Shown here: piece by piece, positions 32,352-40,745 of the stretch
Position numbering within the stretch: position 1 is the stretch's first letter
Layout: each line of letters begins with the position of its first letter
Assembly (NCBI RefSeq): GCF_025145645.1
Contig: NZ_CP102252.1
Location: forward strand, 3,596,001 to 3,660,000
Direction: 5' to 3'
Source of the DNA: Alistipes senegalensis JC50
Lineage (GTDB): Bacteria; Bacteroidota; Bacteroidia; Bacteroidales; Rikenellaceae
Length of the DNA: 64,000 nt
Notes under the pieces: model-generated
The model's input: only the letters and a program-made list of their open reading frames with translations
What the model was told of the DNA's origin: nothing
Database searches by the model: none
Translations under genes and position numbers: made by a program

Positions 32352-34844
32352 TCAGAATTTGAGCCGCAGGCTGAGGTTGACGGCGAAATTCTGCGTCTCC
32401 TGCCCGGGCGTGGGGTCGCGGTGGGTGAGCCTCCAGATGCAGTCCACGCGGAAAAGCCTGAAGATGTTCTCCACGCCGAATCCCATCTCCACATAGGGGT
32501 CCGACACCGAGGTCATGCCCACGGGGAACAGCAGGTCGGCTTCGGTTCCGGCCAGCGAGCCGTTGTTTTCTCTCGACAGCGTGCCCCAGACTCCTTTGCA
32601 GACCAGCACCTCGCGCCATTTGAGCTTTTTGATGAGCGGCAGGCGCCCCAGCAGGATGCCGTTGAAGTGGTGCTCCCAGAACCACGACACCCAGGTATCG
32701 GAGGCGAATTCGTAAAAATTCATGCACGAAAAGGCGTAGGGATCGTAGAAATAGGTGCCGTTGCCCTCGTGGAGTTTGAGCAGCAGGTAGGGAACCTTGC
32801 CGAAGATGCGGCCGCCCTGCACTGTGATGTCCGAATAGCCCACGGGCGGCAGTTCGGGGCGGTAGCGGATGCCGGCGTCGAGACGGTAGTATTCGGGACT
32901 GCCGGAGAGGGCGTCGCGTATCCCGGCCGTGAATCCGAGCGTGAGGACTGGGTAGGTCGATCCCAGGTACTGCTTGTCGAAAGGCATGCGGTAGACCGTC
33001 TCGTTCTTCGAAAGGCGCAGTCCGATGCTCGCCGCGACATCCGATACGGAGTTGACCGGCGTGCCGTCGGGCCTCAGCATCGGGACATAACGGTTGGCGA
33101 AGATGCGCTGCATGCGCGCCCCCGCGAACGCACTCACGCCGTGGCGCCATTCGTGCTCGTAGACCGCTTCGCCGCGGTTGACCATCGAGAGCCGCTGGTC
33201 GCCGCGCGAGAGGATCGACGAGAGTATGTTGCTTTCGGTCAGGGCGTTCTGTCCGGCGCCCAGCTGCATCACGTCGTGCCGGGCCGAGAGGGTCAGCTTG
33301 CGCGTCAGCCGTCGGTTGAAGGCCAGTTCGACGCTTCCGCCGCCCTTCACGTCTTCGTCGCGCGTGCCGTAGGCCACGTAGCCCCCGACGCGCACCGTGC
33401 GGCTGACGTTGGTGGTCGTGCGCCCTCCCAGCTGCATGCGGAAGCCTTCGAGTTTGTTGAAGCTGGCGAGTTTGTAGTAGGGGCCTATGCCGATGTATTT
33501 CGTGTTCCAGTAGCCGACGATGACGGTGTTGACGAAGGTGTAGATGTTGCGATAGAGGGGCACGTTCTGCACCGAATCGACCATCGAATAGATGCCCTTC
33601 TCCTTTTCGCTCAGCGCGTAGGGGCGTATGCGCTCCCAGTAGGCTTCGTCGTGCTGCCCGGGCCGGTCGTCGCAGACTACGACGTTGTTGTCCATGCGCA
33701 GGATTTCGTCGGGAATCGGTTCGCCGATCCGCACGTCGCTGTACGCCACCTCGCGCGTGCCGATGAACGACGTGAGCTTCGACGAGTCGGCCGTCGAGAC
33801 AGAGAACTCCGCCGACACGCGGTCGCGGCTGCGGAACCAGCGGCCGCCGTCGGTCCGCCGGTTCTCGTTTTCGAGCATCAGGTGCCTGATCCAGTTGACG
33901 TTGACCCCTTTGGGCATGCGTGCCGATGCCGATTGCAGGGCGTAGGTTGCCGAGTCGATATTGACCTCGCCGTCGAGCACCGGGATCGTGTGACGCTTGG
34001 GATGGAAGCGGATTTTGTAGGTCTTGCGGCCCTCGTGCATCACGCTGTCCACGAGGAAATAGTTGTAGAACGAGCGGCCCCCGTCGGCCAGAGGACTGGC
34101 GAAACGCTCGTTGAAGATGTCGATGAAGTTGTCGTAGAAATTCACGTCGCCGTGCATCCCGCCCGTGAACTGCGCCACGGCGAAACTGTCCTCGACGCCC
34201 GAAACGCGGCTGGCGAGGATCACCTCGCGCTTGAACTCCGGACGGCTGCTGCGGTGGAGCTCGGCCGTCGATTCGGAGATCATCGCCGGAAGGTAAGCCT
34301 GCCCCGTGAGCGCCGAGGTGTCCACATAGTCGAACACGAACCCGAAGTTGCGTTGCAGGCGCTTGTTCCGGAACTGCGGCCTGATGTTGGTCAGGTCGAG
34401 TTCCATCTTGGTATAGGTGCGGCAGCTGTACGTGTCGTAGCGGTCGGGGTCGTTCTGCGGCTTGTTGCGGATCACGCCGTCGAGGATCGGGTGCGCGGGG
34501 TTCTCGCCGGGGGTGATGACCACCTGCCCGATGCCGAACTCCACGGCTTCGAGGGCGAAATCCACGTGGTTGAACGTCCCGGGCGTCACCGGGAGGGTTT
34601 GCGTGGCGTAGCCGACCATCGAGGCTTGCACGCGGCTCACCGTGTCGCGGGTTTCGAGGGCGTAGATGCCCTGCTCGTCGGTGGTGATGCCCGTCGTGGT
34701 GCCGGGGAATACGACGCTGACGAATTGCAGGGGCTTTCCGTCGGCGGCGTCGGTCACCCGTCCGCGGACACGTGTGGTCTGTGCCGAAGCTCCTGCCGCC
34801 CAGAGGATTCCGAGCAGAAACATGTTGATCGTCCTTTGCGTCAT
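32352..34844 (-). CDS. DUF5686 / carboxypeptidase-regulatory-like outer-membrane protein
   Basis: 830 residues from MTQRTINMFL. Signal peptide (to about residue 21, GASAQ), carboxypeptidase-regulatory-like domain (about 24-100, RGRVTDAADGKPLQFVSV), then a long beta-rich region of the DUF5686 family (NKPQNDPDRYDTYSCRTY, then YKIRFHPKRHTIPVLDGE) and a barrel-like C-terminus ending VNLSLRLKF. Such proteins are abundant in Bacteroidetes and thought to sit in the outer membrane; their job is not established. The promoter box at 34852-34859 leaves only about four bases of leader. Confidence 0.88.
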   Translation of the reverse strand: MTQRTINMFLLGILWAAGASAQTTRVRGRVTDAADGKPLQFVSVVFPGTTTGITTDEQGIYALETRDTVSRVQASMVGYATQTLPVTPGTFNHVDFALEAVEFGIGQVVITPGENPAHPILDGVIRNKPQNDPDRYDTYSCRTYTKMELDLTNIRPQFRNKRLQRNFGFVFDYVDTSALTGQAYLPAMISESTAELHRSSRPEFKREVILASRVSGVEDSFAVAQFTGGMHGDVNFYDNFIDIFNERFASPLADGGRSFYNYFLVDSVMHEGRKTYKIRFHPKRHTIPVLDGEVNIDSATYALQSASARMPKGVNVNWIRHLMLENENRRTDGGRWFRSRDRVSAEFSVSTADSSKLTSFIGTREVAYSDVRIGEPIPDEILRMDNNVVVCDDRPGQHDEAYWERIRPYALSEKEKGIYSMVDSVQNVPLYRNIYTFVNTVIVGYWNTKYIGIGPYYKLASFNKLEGFRMQLGGRTTTNVSRTVRVGGYVAYGTRDEDVKGGGSVELAFNRRLTRKLTLSARHDVMQLGAGQNALTESNILSSILSRGDQRLSMVNRGEAVYEHEWRHGVSAFAGARMQRIFANRYVPMLRPDGTPVNSVSDVAASIGLRLSKNETVYRMPFDKQYLGSTYPVLTLGFTAGIRDALSGSPEYYRLDAGIRYRPELPPVGYSDITVQGGRIFGKVPYLLLKLHEGNGTYFYDPYAFSCMNFYEFASDTWVSWFWEHHFNGILLGRLPLIKKLKWREVLVCKGVWGTLSRENNGSLAGTEADLLFPVGMTSVSDPYVEMGFGVENIFRLFRVDCIWRLTHRDPTPGQETQNFAVNLSLRLKF

Positions 34845-34851
34845 ACCGCGG

Positions 34852-34898
34852 CAAATGTAGCAAAAATGTACACATTCGGGCAATTTGAATTACCTTTG
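34852..34898. promoter_or_regulatory. Divergent promoters for the DUF5686 gene and ybaK
   Basis: Minus strand TACATTTG (34852-34859) serves the DUF5686 gene; plus strand TACCTTTG (34891-34898) serves ybaK. Both match TAnnTTTG. The two boxes lie back to back within 47 bases, so the polymerases may interfere. Confidence 0.6.
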
Positions 34899-34926
34899 CG
34901 GCAGATTAGCCGATAAAAGGAACAAT

Positions 34927-35418
34927 ATGGCACACGGGAGAATCGAGAAGACAAATGCCGCGCGGCTGCTCGACCGCGCGAAGATCGCCTACGAACTGAT
35001 ACCTTACCGGGTGGACGAGGAGCATCTCGCCGCCACGCACGTCGCCGAACAGCTGGGCGAGGATATCGCCTGCGTCTTCAAGACCCTCGTGCTGAAAGGC
35101 GACCGCACGGGTTATTTCGTCTGCGTCGTGCCGGGCGACCACGAGGTCGATCTGAAAGCCGCGGCGAAGGTCTCGGGCAACAAGAAGGTCGATCTGATTC
35201 CGATGAAGGAGCTGCTGCCAGTGACGGGGTATATCCGCGGGGGCTGTTCGCCGATCGGCATGAAGAAAGCCTTTCCGACCTACATCCACGCATCGGCTTC
35301 CGAACACCCCTTTATTTATATCAGCGCCGGGGTCCGCGGCTTGCAGCTCAAACTCGCTCCCGCCGACCTGGCGGCCTACGTGCGGGCGACGTTTGCCGAA
35401 ATCAGCCGGCCGGCCTAA
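34927..35418 (+). CDS. ybaK: YbaK-type Cys-tRNA(Pro) deacylase
   Basis: 163 residues from MAHGRIEKTNAARLLDRAK; AAAGGAA precedes the ATG. The YbaK/EbsC domain fills the protein: VFKTLVLKGD, the catalytic Lys region KAAAKVSGNKKVDLI, and GCSPIGMKKAFPTYI. The enzyme hydrolyses cysteine wrongly attached to tRNA-Pro. It converges with the rhamnose operon, ending 11 nt from the rfbB stop. An in-frame extension to 34885 contains the promoter and is rejected. Confidence 0.93.
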   Translation: MAHGRIEKTNAARLLDRAKIAYELIPYRVDEEHLAATHVAEQLGEDIACVFKTLVLKGDRTGYFVCVVPGDHEVDLKAAAKVSGNKKVDLIPMKELLPVTGYIRGGCSPIGMKKAFPTYIHASASEHPFIYISAGVRGLQLKLAPADLAAYVRATFAEISRPA

Positions 35419-35429
35419 GACATCGGCTC

Positions 35430-36488
35430 TTATCGTCCCTGGTACATTTCCTCGTAATAGCGTTCGTATTCCCCGGAGGTGATATTGTCCATCCACGGCT
35501 GGTTGTCGAGATACCAGCGGACGGTCTTTTCGATCCCCTCCTCGAATTGCAGCGAGGGTTCCCAGCCTAATTCCTCGTTGAGTTTGCGCGAGTCGATGGC
35601 GTAGCGCAGATCGTGCCCCGCGCGGTCGGCGACGTAGGTGATCAGCTTCTCCGAAGCCCCCTCGGGACGCCCCAGCAGGCGGTCGGTGACCCGGATGACA
35701 ACCCGTATCAGGTCGATGTTGCGCCACTCGTTGAATCCCCCGATGTTGTAGGTTTCGCCGTCGCGGCCCCGGTGGAAGATCGTGTCGATGGCCCGGGCGT
35801 GGTCCTCGACGTAGAGCCAGTCGCGGACATTTTCGCCCCGGCCGTAGACCGGCAGCGGTCTGTTGTGGCGGATGTTGTTGATGCACAGCGGGATGAGCTT
35901 TTCGGGGAACTGGCAGGGCCCGTAGTTGTTCGAGCAGTTGGTGACTACTGTCGGCAGCCCGTAGGTGTCGTGGAACGCCCTGACGAAATGGTCCGACGAG
36001 GCTTTCGACGCCGAATAGGGGCTGTGGGGGTCGTAGCGCGTCTCCTCGGTGAAGAGTCCGCCACCCAGCGGCAGGGCCCCGTACACCTCGTCGGTCGAGA
36101 TGTGGTAGAAGCGCTTGCCCTCCCATGCGCCGTTCCAGGCTTCCCTGGCGGCTTGCAGAAGCGTGAGCGTTCCCAGGACGTTGGTCCGTGCGAAAGTGAA
36201 CGGATCGCGGATCGAACGGTCCACGTGGCTCTCGGCCGCGAGGTGGATCACGCCGTCGATGGCGTGTTCCGCGAACAGCGCGCGCACGGCGTCGTAGTCG
36301 CAGACGTTGCCCCGGACGAAGGTATAGTTGGGGGCGTCCTCGATGTCGCGGAGGTTGGCGAGGTTGCCCGCATAGGTCAGCAGGTCGAGATTGACGATCC
36401 GGTAGTCGGGATATTTCGTGACGAACAGCCGCACGACGTGCGAGCCGATGAATCCGGCGCCGCCGGTTATGAGGATGGTGCGTTTCAT
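35430..36488 (-). CDS. rfbB: dTDP-glucose 4,6-dehydratase
   Basis: 352 residues from MKRTILITGG. The NAD-binding GGAGFIGSH, the catalytic YxxxK in YSASKASSDH, HISTDEVYG and NCSNNYGPCQFPEKLIPL are diagnostic of RmlB. It converts dTDP-glucose to the 4-keto-6-deoxy sugar, step two of dTDP-L-rhamnose synthesis. It is last in the operon; its ATG overlaps the rfbD stop by 4 nt. The frame continues upstream inside rfbD, but the overlap and Rossmann start set the N-terminus. Confidence 0.97.
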   Translation of the reverse strand: MKRTILITGGAGFIGSHVVRLFVTKYPDYRIVNLDLLTYAGNLANLRDIEDAPNYTFVRGNVCDYDAVRALFAEHAIDGVIHLAAESHVDRSIRDPFTFARTNVLGTLTLLQAAREAWNGAWEGKRFYHISTDEVYGALPLGGGLFTEETRYDPHSPYSASKASSDHFVRAFHDTYGLPTVVTNCSNNYGPCQFPEKLIPLCINNIRHNRPLPVYGRGENVRDWLYVEDHARAIDTIFHRGRDGETYNIGGFNEWRNIDLIRVVIRVTDRLLGRPEGASEKLITYVADRAGHDLRYAIDSRKLNEELGWEPSLQFEEGIEKTVRWYLDNQPWMDNITSGEYERYYEEMYQGR

Positions 36489-37345
36489 GGTTGCATCGTT
36501 TTCAGACAATATAGCAGCGACTCCCGCCAGTGGGGGATTTCGATGCCGAACGTCGTTTTGAATTTGCCCTTGTCGAGGACCGAGTAGGCCGGGCGGGGGG
36601 CCTTGGTGGGGTACTCCGCCGTGCGGCACGGCTCGATACGGCATTTGTCGTGCCCGGCCGCCGCGGCGATCTCCACGGCGAAGTCGTACCAGGAGCAGAC
36701 GCCCTCGTCCGAGAAGTGGTATAGTCCTTCGTGACCGCGCAGCTGTCCGCCCTCGATCACCGAGAAGATTCCCAGCGCGAGGTCTCCGGCGTAGGTCGGG
36801 GTTCCGATCTGGTCGAAGACCACCTTCAGCGACTCCCGTTCGGCCGTCAGCCGCAGCATCGTTTTCAGAAAATTATTCCCGAATGCCGAGTAGAGCCACG
36901 CCGTGCGCAGAATCAGATAGCTGCATCCCGACGCCTCGACGGCCTGTTCCCCGGCGAGTTTCGTGCGGCCGTAGACGCTCAGCGGCGCCGTCGGAGCCTG
37001 CTCGGTGTAGGGTGTGTGGGCCCTCCCGTCGAATACGTAGTCGGTCGAAATGTGGATCAGCGTGGCTCCCGTGGCCGCTGCCGCCGCCGCGAGGTTCGCA
37101 GGGGCAAGGCGGTTCAGGAGATCTGCCGCTGCCTCGTTCTCCTCGGCGCGCTCCACATCGGTGTAGGCCGCGCAGTTGACGATCGCTTCGGCGCGGGTCT
37201 GCTCCGCGGCCCGGCGAACGGCCCCGGCGTCGGTAACGTCGAGCTCCGATGCGTCGGTGAAGATGTAATTGTTGGGCGATACGGCGCCCAGACGCTGCAT
37301 TTCGCTGCCCAGTTGTCCGTTGGCGCCCGTTACTAATATGTTCAT
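36485..37345 (-). CDS. rfbD: dTDP-4-dehydrorhamnose reductase
   Basis: 286 residues. N-terminal TGANGQLGSEM Rossmann motif, HISTDYVFDG, active-site YGRTKLAGEQ (Tyr/Lys pair) and RTAWLYSAFGNNF identify RmlD. It reduces the 4-keto sugar to dTDP-L-rhamnose, the final step. It overlaps both rfbC (4 nt) and rfbB (4 nt), so the operon is translationally coupled. Confidence 0.97.
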   Translation of the reverse strand: MNILVTGANGQLGSEMQRLGAVSPNNYIFTDASELDVTDAGAVRRAAEQTRAEAIVNCAAYTDVERAEENEAAADLLNRLAPANLAAAAAATGATLIHISTDYVFDGRAHTPYTEQAPTAPLSVYGRTKLAGEQAVEASGCSYLILRTAWLYSAFGNNFLKTMLRLTAERESLKVVFDQIGTPTYAGDLALGIFSVIEGGQLRGHEGLYHFSDEGVCSWYDFAVEIAAAAGHDKCRIEPCRTAEYPTKAPRPAYSVLDKGKFKTTFGIEIPHWRESLLYCLKTMQP

Positions 37346-37905
37346 GGTTTTCGGTATTCAAACAGTTCTTCGGCCTCGGCCAGCGTCTGACGGCGGCGGT
37401 CCTTCTCCGAGAGGACGACGGCGTCGGCCGGAAGCCGCCAGTCGATGCCCAGCGCAGGGTCGTCCCACGCGATGCCGCCCTCGCTCGCAGGGTCGTAGTA
37501 ATTGTCGCATTTGTACTGGAACACGGCCTCGCCGCTCAGCACGGCGAATCCGTGTGCGAATCCGCGGGGGATGAAGAGCTGGCGGCGGTTTTCGCCCGAG
37601 AGCTCCGCCGCGACGTGGTGTCCGAAGGTGGGCGACCCGCGGCGGATGTCCACCGCCACGTCGAGCACCGTGCCCGAGACCACACGCACCAATTTGGCCT
37701 GCGCGGCTTCTCCGCGCTGGAAATGAAGCCCCCGGATGACGCCGTAACACGATTTCGACTCGTTGTCCTGCACGAAGTCCACCGCGCCTGCGGCCTCCTC
37801 GAAACGCCGCCGGGAGAAGCTCTCGAAGAAATAGCCCCGGGCGTCGCCGAACACCTCGGGTTCGAGGATCAGCACCCCTTCGATGTCGGTTCGGTATATT
37901 TTCAT
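37342..37905 (-). CDS. rfbC: dTDP-4-dehydrorhamnose 3,5-epimerase
   Basis: 187 residues from MKIYRTDIEG. GYFFESFSRRRFEEA, FVQDNESKS, the catalytic His in VIRGLHFQRG and FIPRGFAHGF are the RmlC cupin hallmarks. It epimerises C3 and C5 of the keto sugar. The ATG overlaps the rfbA stop by 4 nt; the upstream open frame is rfbA read out of phase. Confidence 0.97.
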   Translation of the reverse strand: MKIYRTDIEGVLILEPEVFGDARGYFFESFSRRRFEEAAGAVDFVQDNESKSCYGVIRGLHFQRGEAAQAKLVRVVSGTVLDVAVDIRRGSPTFGHHVAAELSGENRRQLFIPRGFAHGFAVLSGEAVFQYKCDNYYDPASEGGIAWDDPALGIDWRLPADAVVLSEKDRRRQTLAEAEELFEYRKP

Positions 37906-38783
37906 CGGTGTTCGTCGATAAGTTTGAGCAGGTATTGCCCGTACTGGTTTTTGAGCATCGGCGCAGCCAGCTCGCGGACCTTCCCGGCCGTGATCCAGCC
38001 GTTGCGGTAGGCGATGCCTTCGAGACAGGCGATTTTGAGCCCCTGCCGCTTTTCGATCACCTCCACGAAGATCGAAGCCTCGGCCAGCGAATCGTGCGTG
38101 CCCGTGTCGAGCCATGCGAAACCCCGCTGGAGGGGCTGCACCTTCAGCTCCCCAGCGGCAAGGAACGCCTGGTTCACCGAGGTGATCTCCAGTTCGCCGC
38201 GTGCCGAGGGCCTGATCGACTTGGCCACCCGGACCACCTTGTTGGGGTAGAAGTAGAGCCCCACGACGGCATAGTCGGATTTCGGATGCGCGGGTTTCTC
38301 CTCGATCGAGAGGCAGTTGCCCGCCGCGTCGAACTCCGCCACGCCGTAACGCTCGGGGTCCTCGACGCGGTAGCCGAAGATGGTCGCCCGGTTCTGCTCC
38401 TCGGCGCTGCGGACCGCTTCGCGGAGCATCCCCGTGAAGCCCGCCCCGTGGAAGATGTTGTCGCCCAGCACCAGACATACCGAATCGTCGCCGATGAACT
38501 CCTCGCCGATCAGGAATGCCTGCGCCAGTCCGTCGGGCGAGGGCTGTTCGGCATAGGAGAGGCGCACGCCGTAGTCCGAGCCGTCGCCCAGCAGGCGGCG
38601 GAAGGCCGGCAGGTCGGCCGGTGTCGAGATGACGAGTATGTCGCGGATGCCGGCGAGCATCAGCGCCGACAGCGGGTAATAAACCATCGGTTTATCGTAG
38701 ATCGGGAGCAGCTGTTTGCTGACACCCTTGGTTATCGGATAGAGGCGCGTTCCCGAGCCTCCCGCCAAGACAATGCCTTTCAT
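37902..38783 (-). CDS. rfbA: Glucose-1-phosphate thymidylyltransferase
   Basis: 293 residues. MKGIVLAGGSGTRLYPIT is the nucleotide-binding loop of RmlA; KQLLPIYDKPMVYYPLS, LGDNIFHG and WLDTGTHDSL follow. It makes dTDP-glucose from dTTP and glucose-1-phosphate and opens the operon rfbA-rfbC-rfbD-rfbB, which feeds rhamnose into surface polysaccharide. A near-consensus TACCTTCG at 38836-38843 (minus strand) is a possible weak promoter. No glycosyltransferases are linked, so the destination of the sugar is encoded elsewhere. Confidence 0.97.
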   Translation of the reverse strand: MKGIVLAGGSGTRLYPITKGVSKQLLPIYDKPMVYYPLSALMLAGIRDILVISTPADLPAFRRLLGDGSDYGVRLSYAEQPSPDGLAQAFLIGEEFIGDDSVCLVLGDNIFHGAGFTGMLREAVRSAEEQNRATIFGYRVEDPERYGVAEFDAAGNCLSIEEKPAHPKSDYAVVGLYFYPNKVVRVAKSIRPSARGELEITSVNQAFLAAGELKVQPLQRGFAWLDTGTHDSLAEASIFVEVIEKRQGLKIACLEGIAYRNGWITAGKVRELAAPMLKNQYGQYLLKLIDEHR

Positions 38784-38961
38784 ATCGTTGCGTGTTGATC
38801 ACTCCCCGCGGTTCGCGCACAGGGGGAATTTCAGTCGAAGGTACGGCTTTTTTGCGAATTTCCGGTATTCAGGGGCCGACTTTTTTAATTGATTCCGTTG
38901 TGCAGGAGAGGGTGCGGACGGATATGCGGCTTTGAACCTGCCGTTGAAAACGCCGCTTCGC

Positions 38962-40545
38962 TCACAGCTTGATGGTCTTCGTGATGCCGACCTCCTCGGC
39001 GAAGCGGCTGTCGTGGGTGACCAGCAGCAGCGTGCCCCGGTAGCTGCGGATCGTGTCGGTCAGGATGCCGAGGCTTTGCAGATCGAGGTTGTTTGTCGGT
39101 TCGTCGAGGATGAAGAGGTCCGGCACGTGGTTTCCGATCATCAGGCAGCAGAGGTTCAGCCGCATCCGTTCGCCGCCGCTGAGCGTGTCGCACGCCTTGT
39201 CCCACGTTTCGGCGGGGAACAGCGCCCGGTGGAGCCGCATTTTCAGTTCGTGGTCTTCGAGGTGGCTGCGGTTGTACGCCTGCGCGGTTTCCAGCACCGT
39301 CGCCGGGGTGTCGAGACGGCTGTATTCCTGATCGAGGCAGACGTACGAAAATTCGCTCCGGCGGATTTCGCCCGCCGTGGGCTGCAATTCCCCGGTCAGC
39401 AGCTTGACGAAGGTGGTCTTGCCCGCTCCGTTGCCGCCCCGCAGGCGGATGCGCTCCCCGCTGCGAATCGCCGCGTCGAGGGGTTCGGGCCAGAGCGGCC
39501 TGCCTCCGGGGTAGGCGAAATCGACGCCCCGGAACTCCGCCAGCAGCTTGCCGTCGTGGAGCTGCGCATCGTCGAAATCAATCCGCAGCAGGCATTCGCG
39601 CTGCTGCCGGGCGCGCAGTCCGGCGATCTTCTCGCTGTCGCGGCCGATGATCTCGGCGTGCTGGTTCCGGAGGCGCGAGGCCGTCCGTTCGCCGCTGTCC
39701 TTCAATCCTTTGCGCAGGATGCGCGGAGCCTGGTCCTTTTTCCTTTCGCCCTGCGCCGCACGTTTTTCCTGCCGCTCGCGGATCTCCTGCGCCCTTCTGC
39801 GGGCTTGTTTCAGGGCGCTCTGCGCGGCGTCGATACGCTGTTCGAGGGCCTGCCGTTCGATTCGTTTCTGCTCCCGGTAGAAATCGTAGTTTCCGCCGTA
39901 GCGTTTCAGCCCCAGCGGCGAGAGCTCGTAGGTCGTTTCCAGCAGGTTCAAAAGCGTGATGTCGTGGCTCACGACCACCACGGTGGCCCGCGTGTCGCGG
40001 ACGAAGGCGCAGAGCTGCCGCCGCCCCTCCTCGTCGAGGTGGTTGGTCGGTTCGTCCAGCAGGAGTATTTCGGGTTTGCGGAGCGACGCTCCCGCCAGCA
40101 GGAGTTTGGTCCTCTCCCCGCCGCTCAGGGTGTCGGCCGGGGTGTCCGGCCCTACGCGGTGGAGCCCCCAGCCGTCGAGCGCCGCACGGCATTTCGCTTC
40201 GATCTCCCAGTCGTCGCCCAGCGTGTCGTAATGGACCGGATCGGTGCTTCCGGCGCAAATGGCTCGCAGGGCCGCGATCTTTTCGGCAGCGCCCAGCGCC
40301 TCGGCGACGCTCAGGCCCGCCAGGTCGGGCTGTTGGGGGACATAACAGGGACGTGCGGCGCAGGCGACGCTGCCCGACACGGGCGTGAGTTCGCCGGCCA
40401 GCAGTTTCAGAAGCGTGGATTTTCCTGTTCCGTTGTTGCCGACGATGGCTGCCTTTCCGCCCGGCGGCACGGAAAATCGGATCGCTTCGAACAGCGACTG
40501 CCGGTTGGTATAGCGATAGGAGAGATCGCAGACGACGATATGCAT
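38962..40545 (-). CDS. ABC-F family ATP-binding protein
   Basis: 527 residues with two ABC domains and no membrane segment. Domain 1 (about 1-210): Walker A VGNNGTGKST, signature LSGGERTK, Walker B ILLLDEPTNH. A charged interdomain linker with high Arg/Lys/Gln content runs at about 215-300. Domain 2 (about 315-527): Walker A GGNGAGKTT, signature LSGGERMR, Walker B LFILDEPTNN. ABC-F proteins bind the ribosomal E site; some protect against antibiotics, others tune translation. The linker is of the type found in target-protection members, but resistance cannot be claimed from this. Confidence 0.9.
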   Translation of the reverse strand: MHIVVCDLSYRYTNRQSLFEAIRFSVPPGGKAAIVGNNGTGKSTLLKLLAGELTPVSGSVACAARPCYVPQQPDLAGLSVAEALGAAEKIAALRAICAGSTDPVHYDTLGDDWEIEAKCRAALDGWGLHRVGPDTPADTLSGGERTKLLLAGASLRKPEILLLDEPTNHLDEEGRRQLCAFVRDTRATVVVVSHDITLLNLLETTYELSPLGLKRYGGNYDFYREQKRIERQALEQRIDAAQSALKQARRRAQEIRERQEKRAAQGERKKDQAPRILRKGLKDSGERTASRLRNQHAEIIGRDSEKIAGLRARQQRECLLRIDFDDAQLHDGKLLAEFRGVDFAYPGGRPLWPEPLDAAIRSGERIRLRGGNGAGKTTFVKLLTGELQPTAGEIRRSEFSYVCLDQEYSRLDTPATVLETAQAYNRSHLEDHELKMRLHRALFPAETWDKACDTLSGGERMRLNLCCLMIGNHVPDLFILDEPTNNLDLQSLGILTDTIRSYRGTLLLVTHDSRFAEEVGITKTIKL

Positions 40546-40683
40546 GAATACACAATAAAATGGGGGTCTTGCGTGAAGACCGGTTAAACCGATGTTTCGT
40601 TCCGGGCGGATACGGCGTCGGTCCGACTGACCCCGATCCGTTTATTGTCGTATTCTCATCGCAGTGATTAATTGGTGGCGGCG

Positions 40684-40691
40684 CAAAGATA
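40684..40691 (-). promoter_or_regulatory. Promoter -7 box of the ABC-F gene
   Basis: Minus strand TATCTTTG, matching TAnnTTTG; leader of about 135 nt. GGCGCAAAG beside it is mirrored by CTTTGCGCC about 35 nt on, with an inner AATTTC/GAAATT pair, so an imperfect cruciform spans the promoter. Confidence 0.5.
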
Positions 40692-40745
40692 CGGATAATT
40701 TCGGAAATTCCGCACCTTTGCGCCGTCTTTTGTCCCGGGAGCGCC

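Noticed and set aside
38962..40545. Calling the ABC-F protein an antibiotic-resistance determinant
   Set aside because: The linker resembles target-protection types, but housekeeping and resistance ABC-F proteins cannot be separated by eye.
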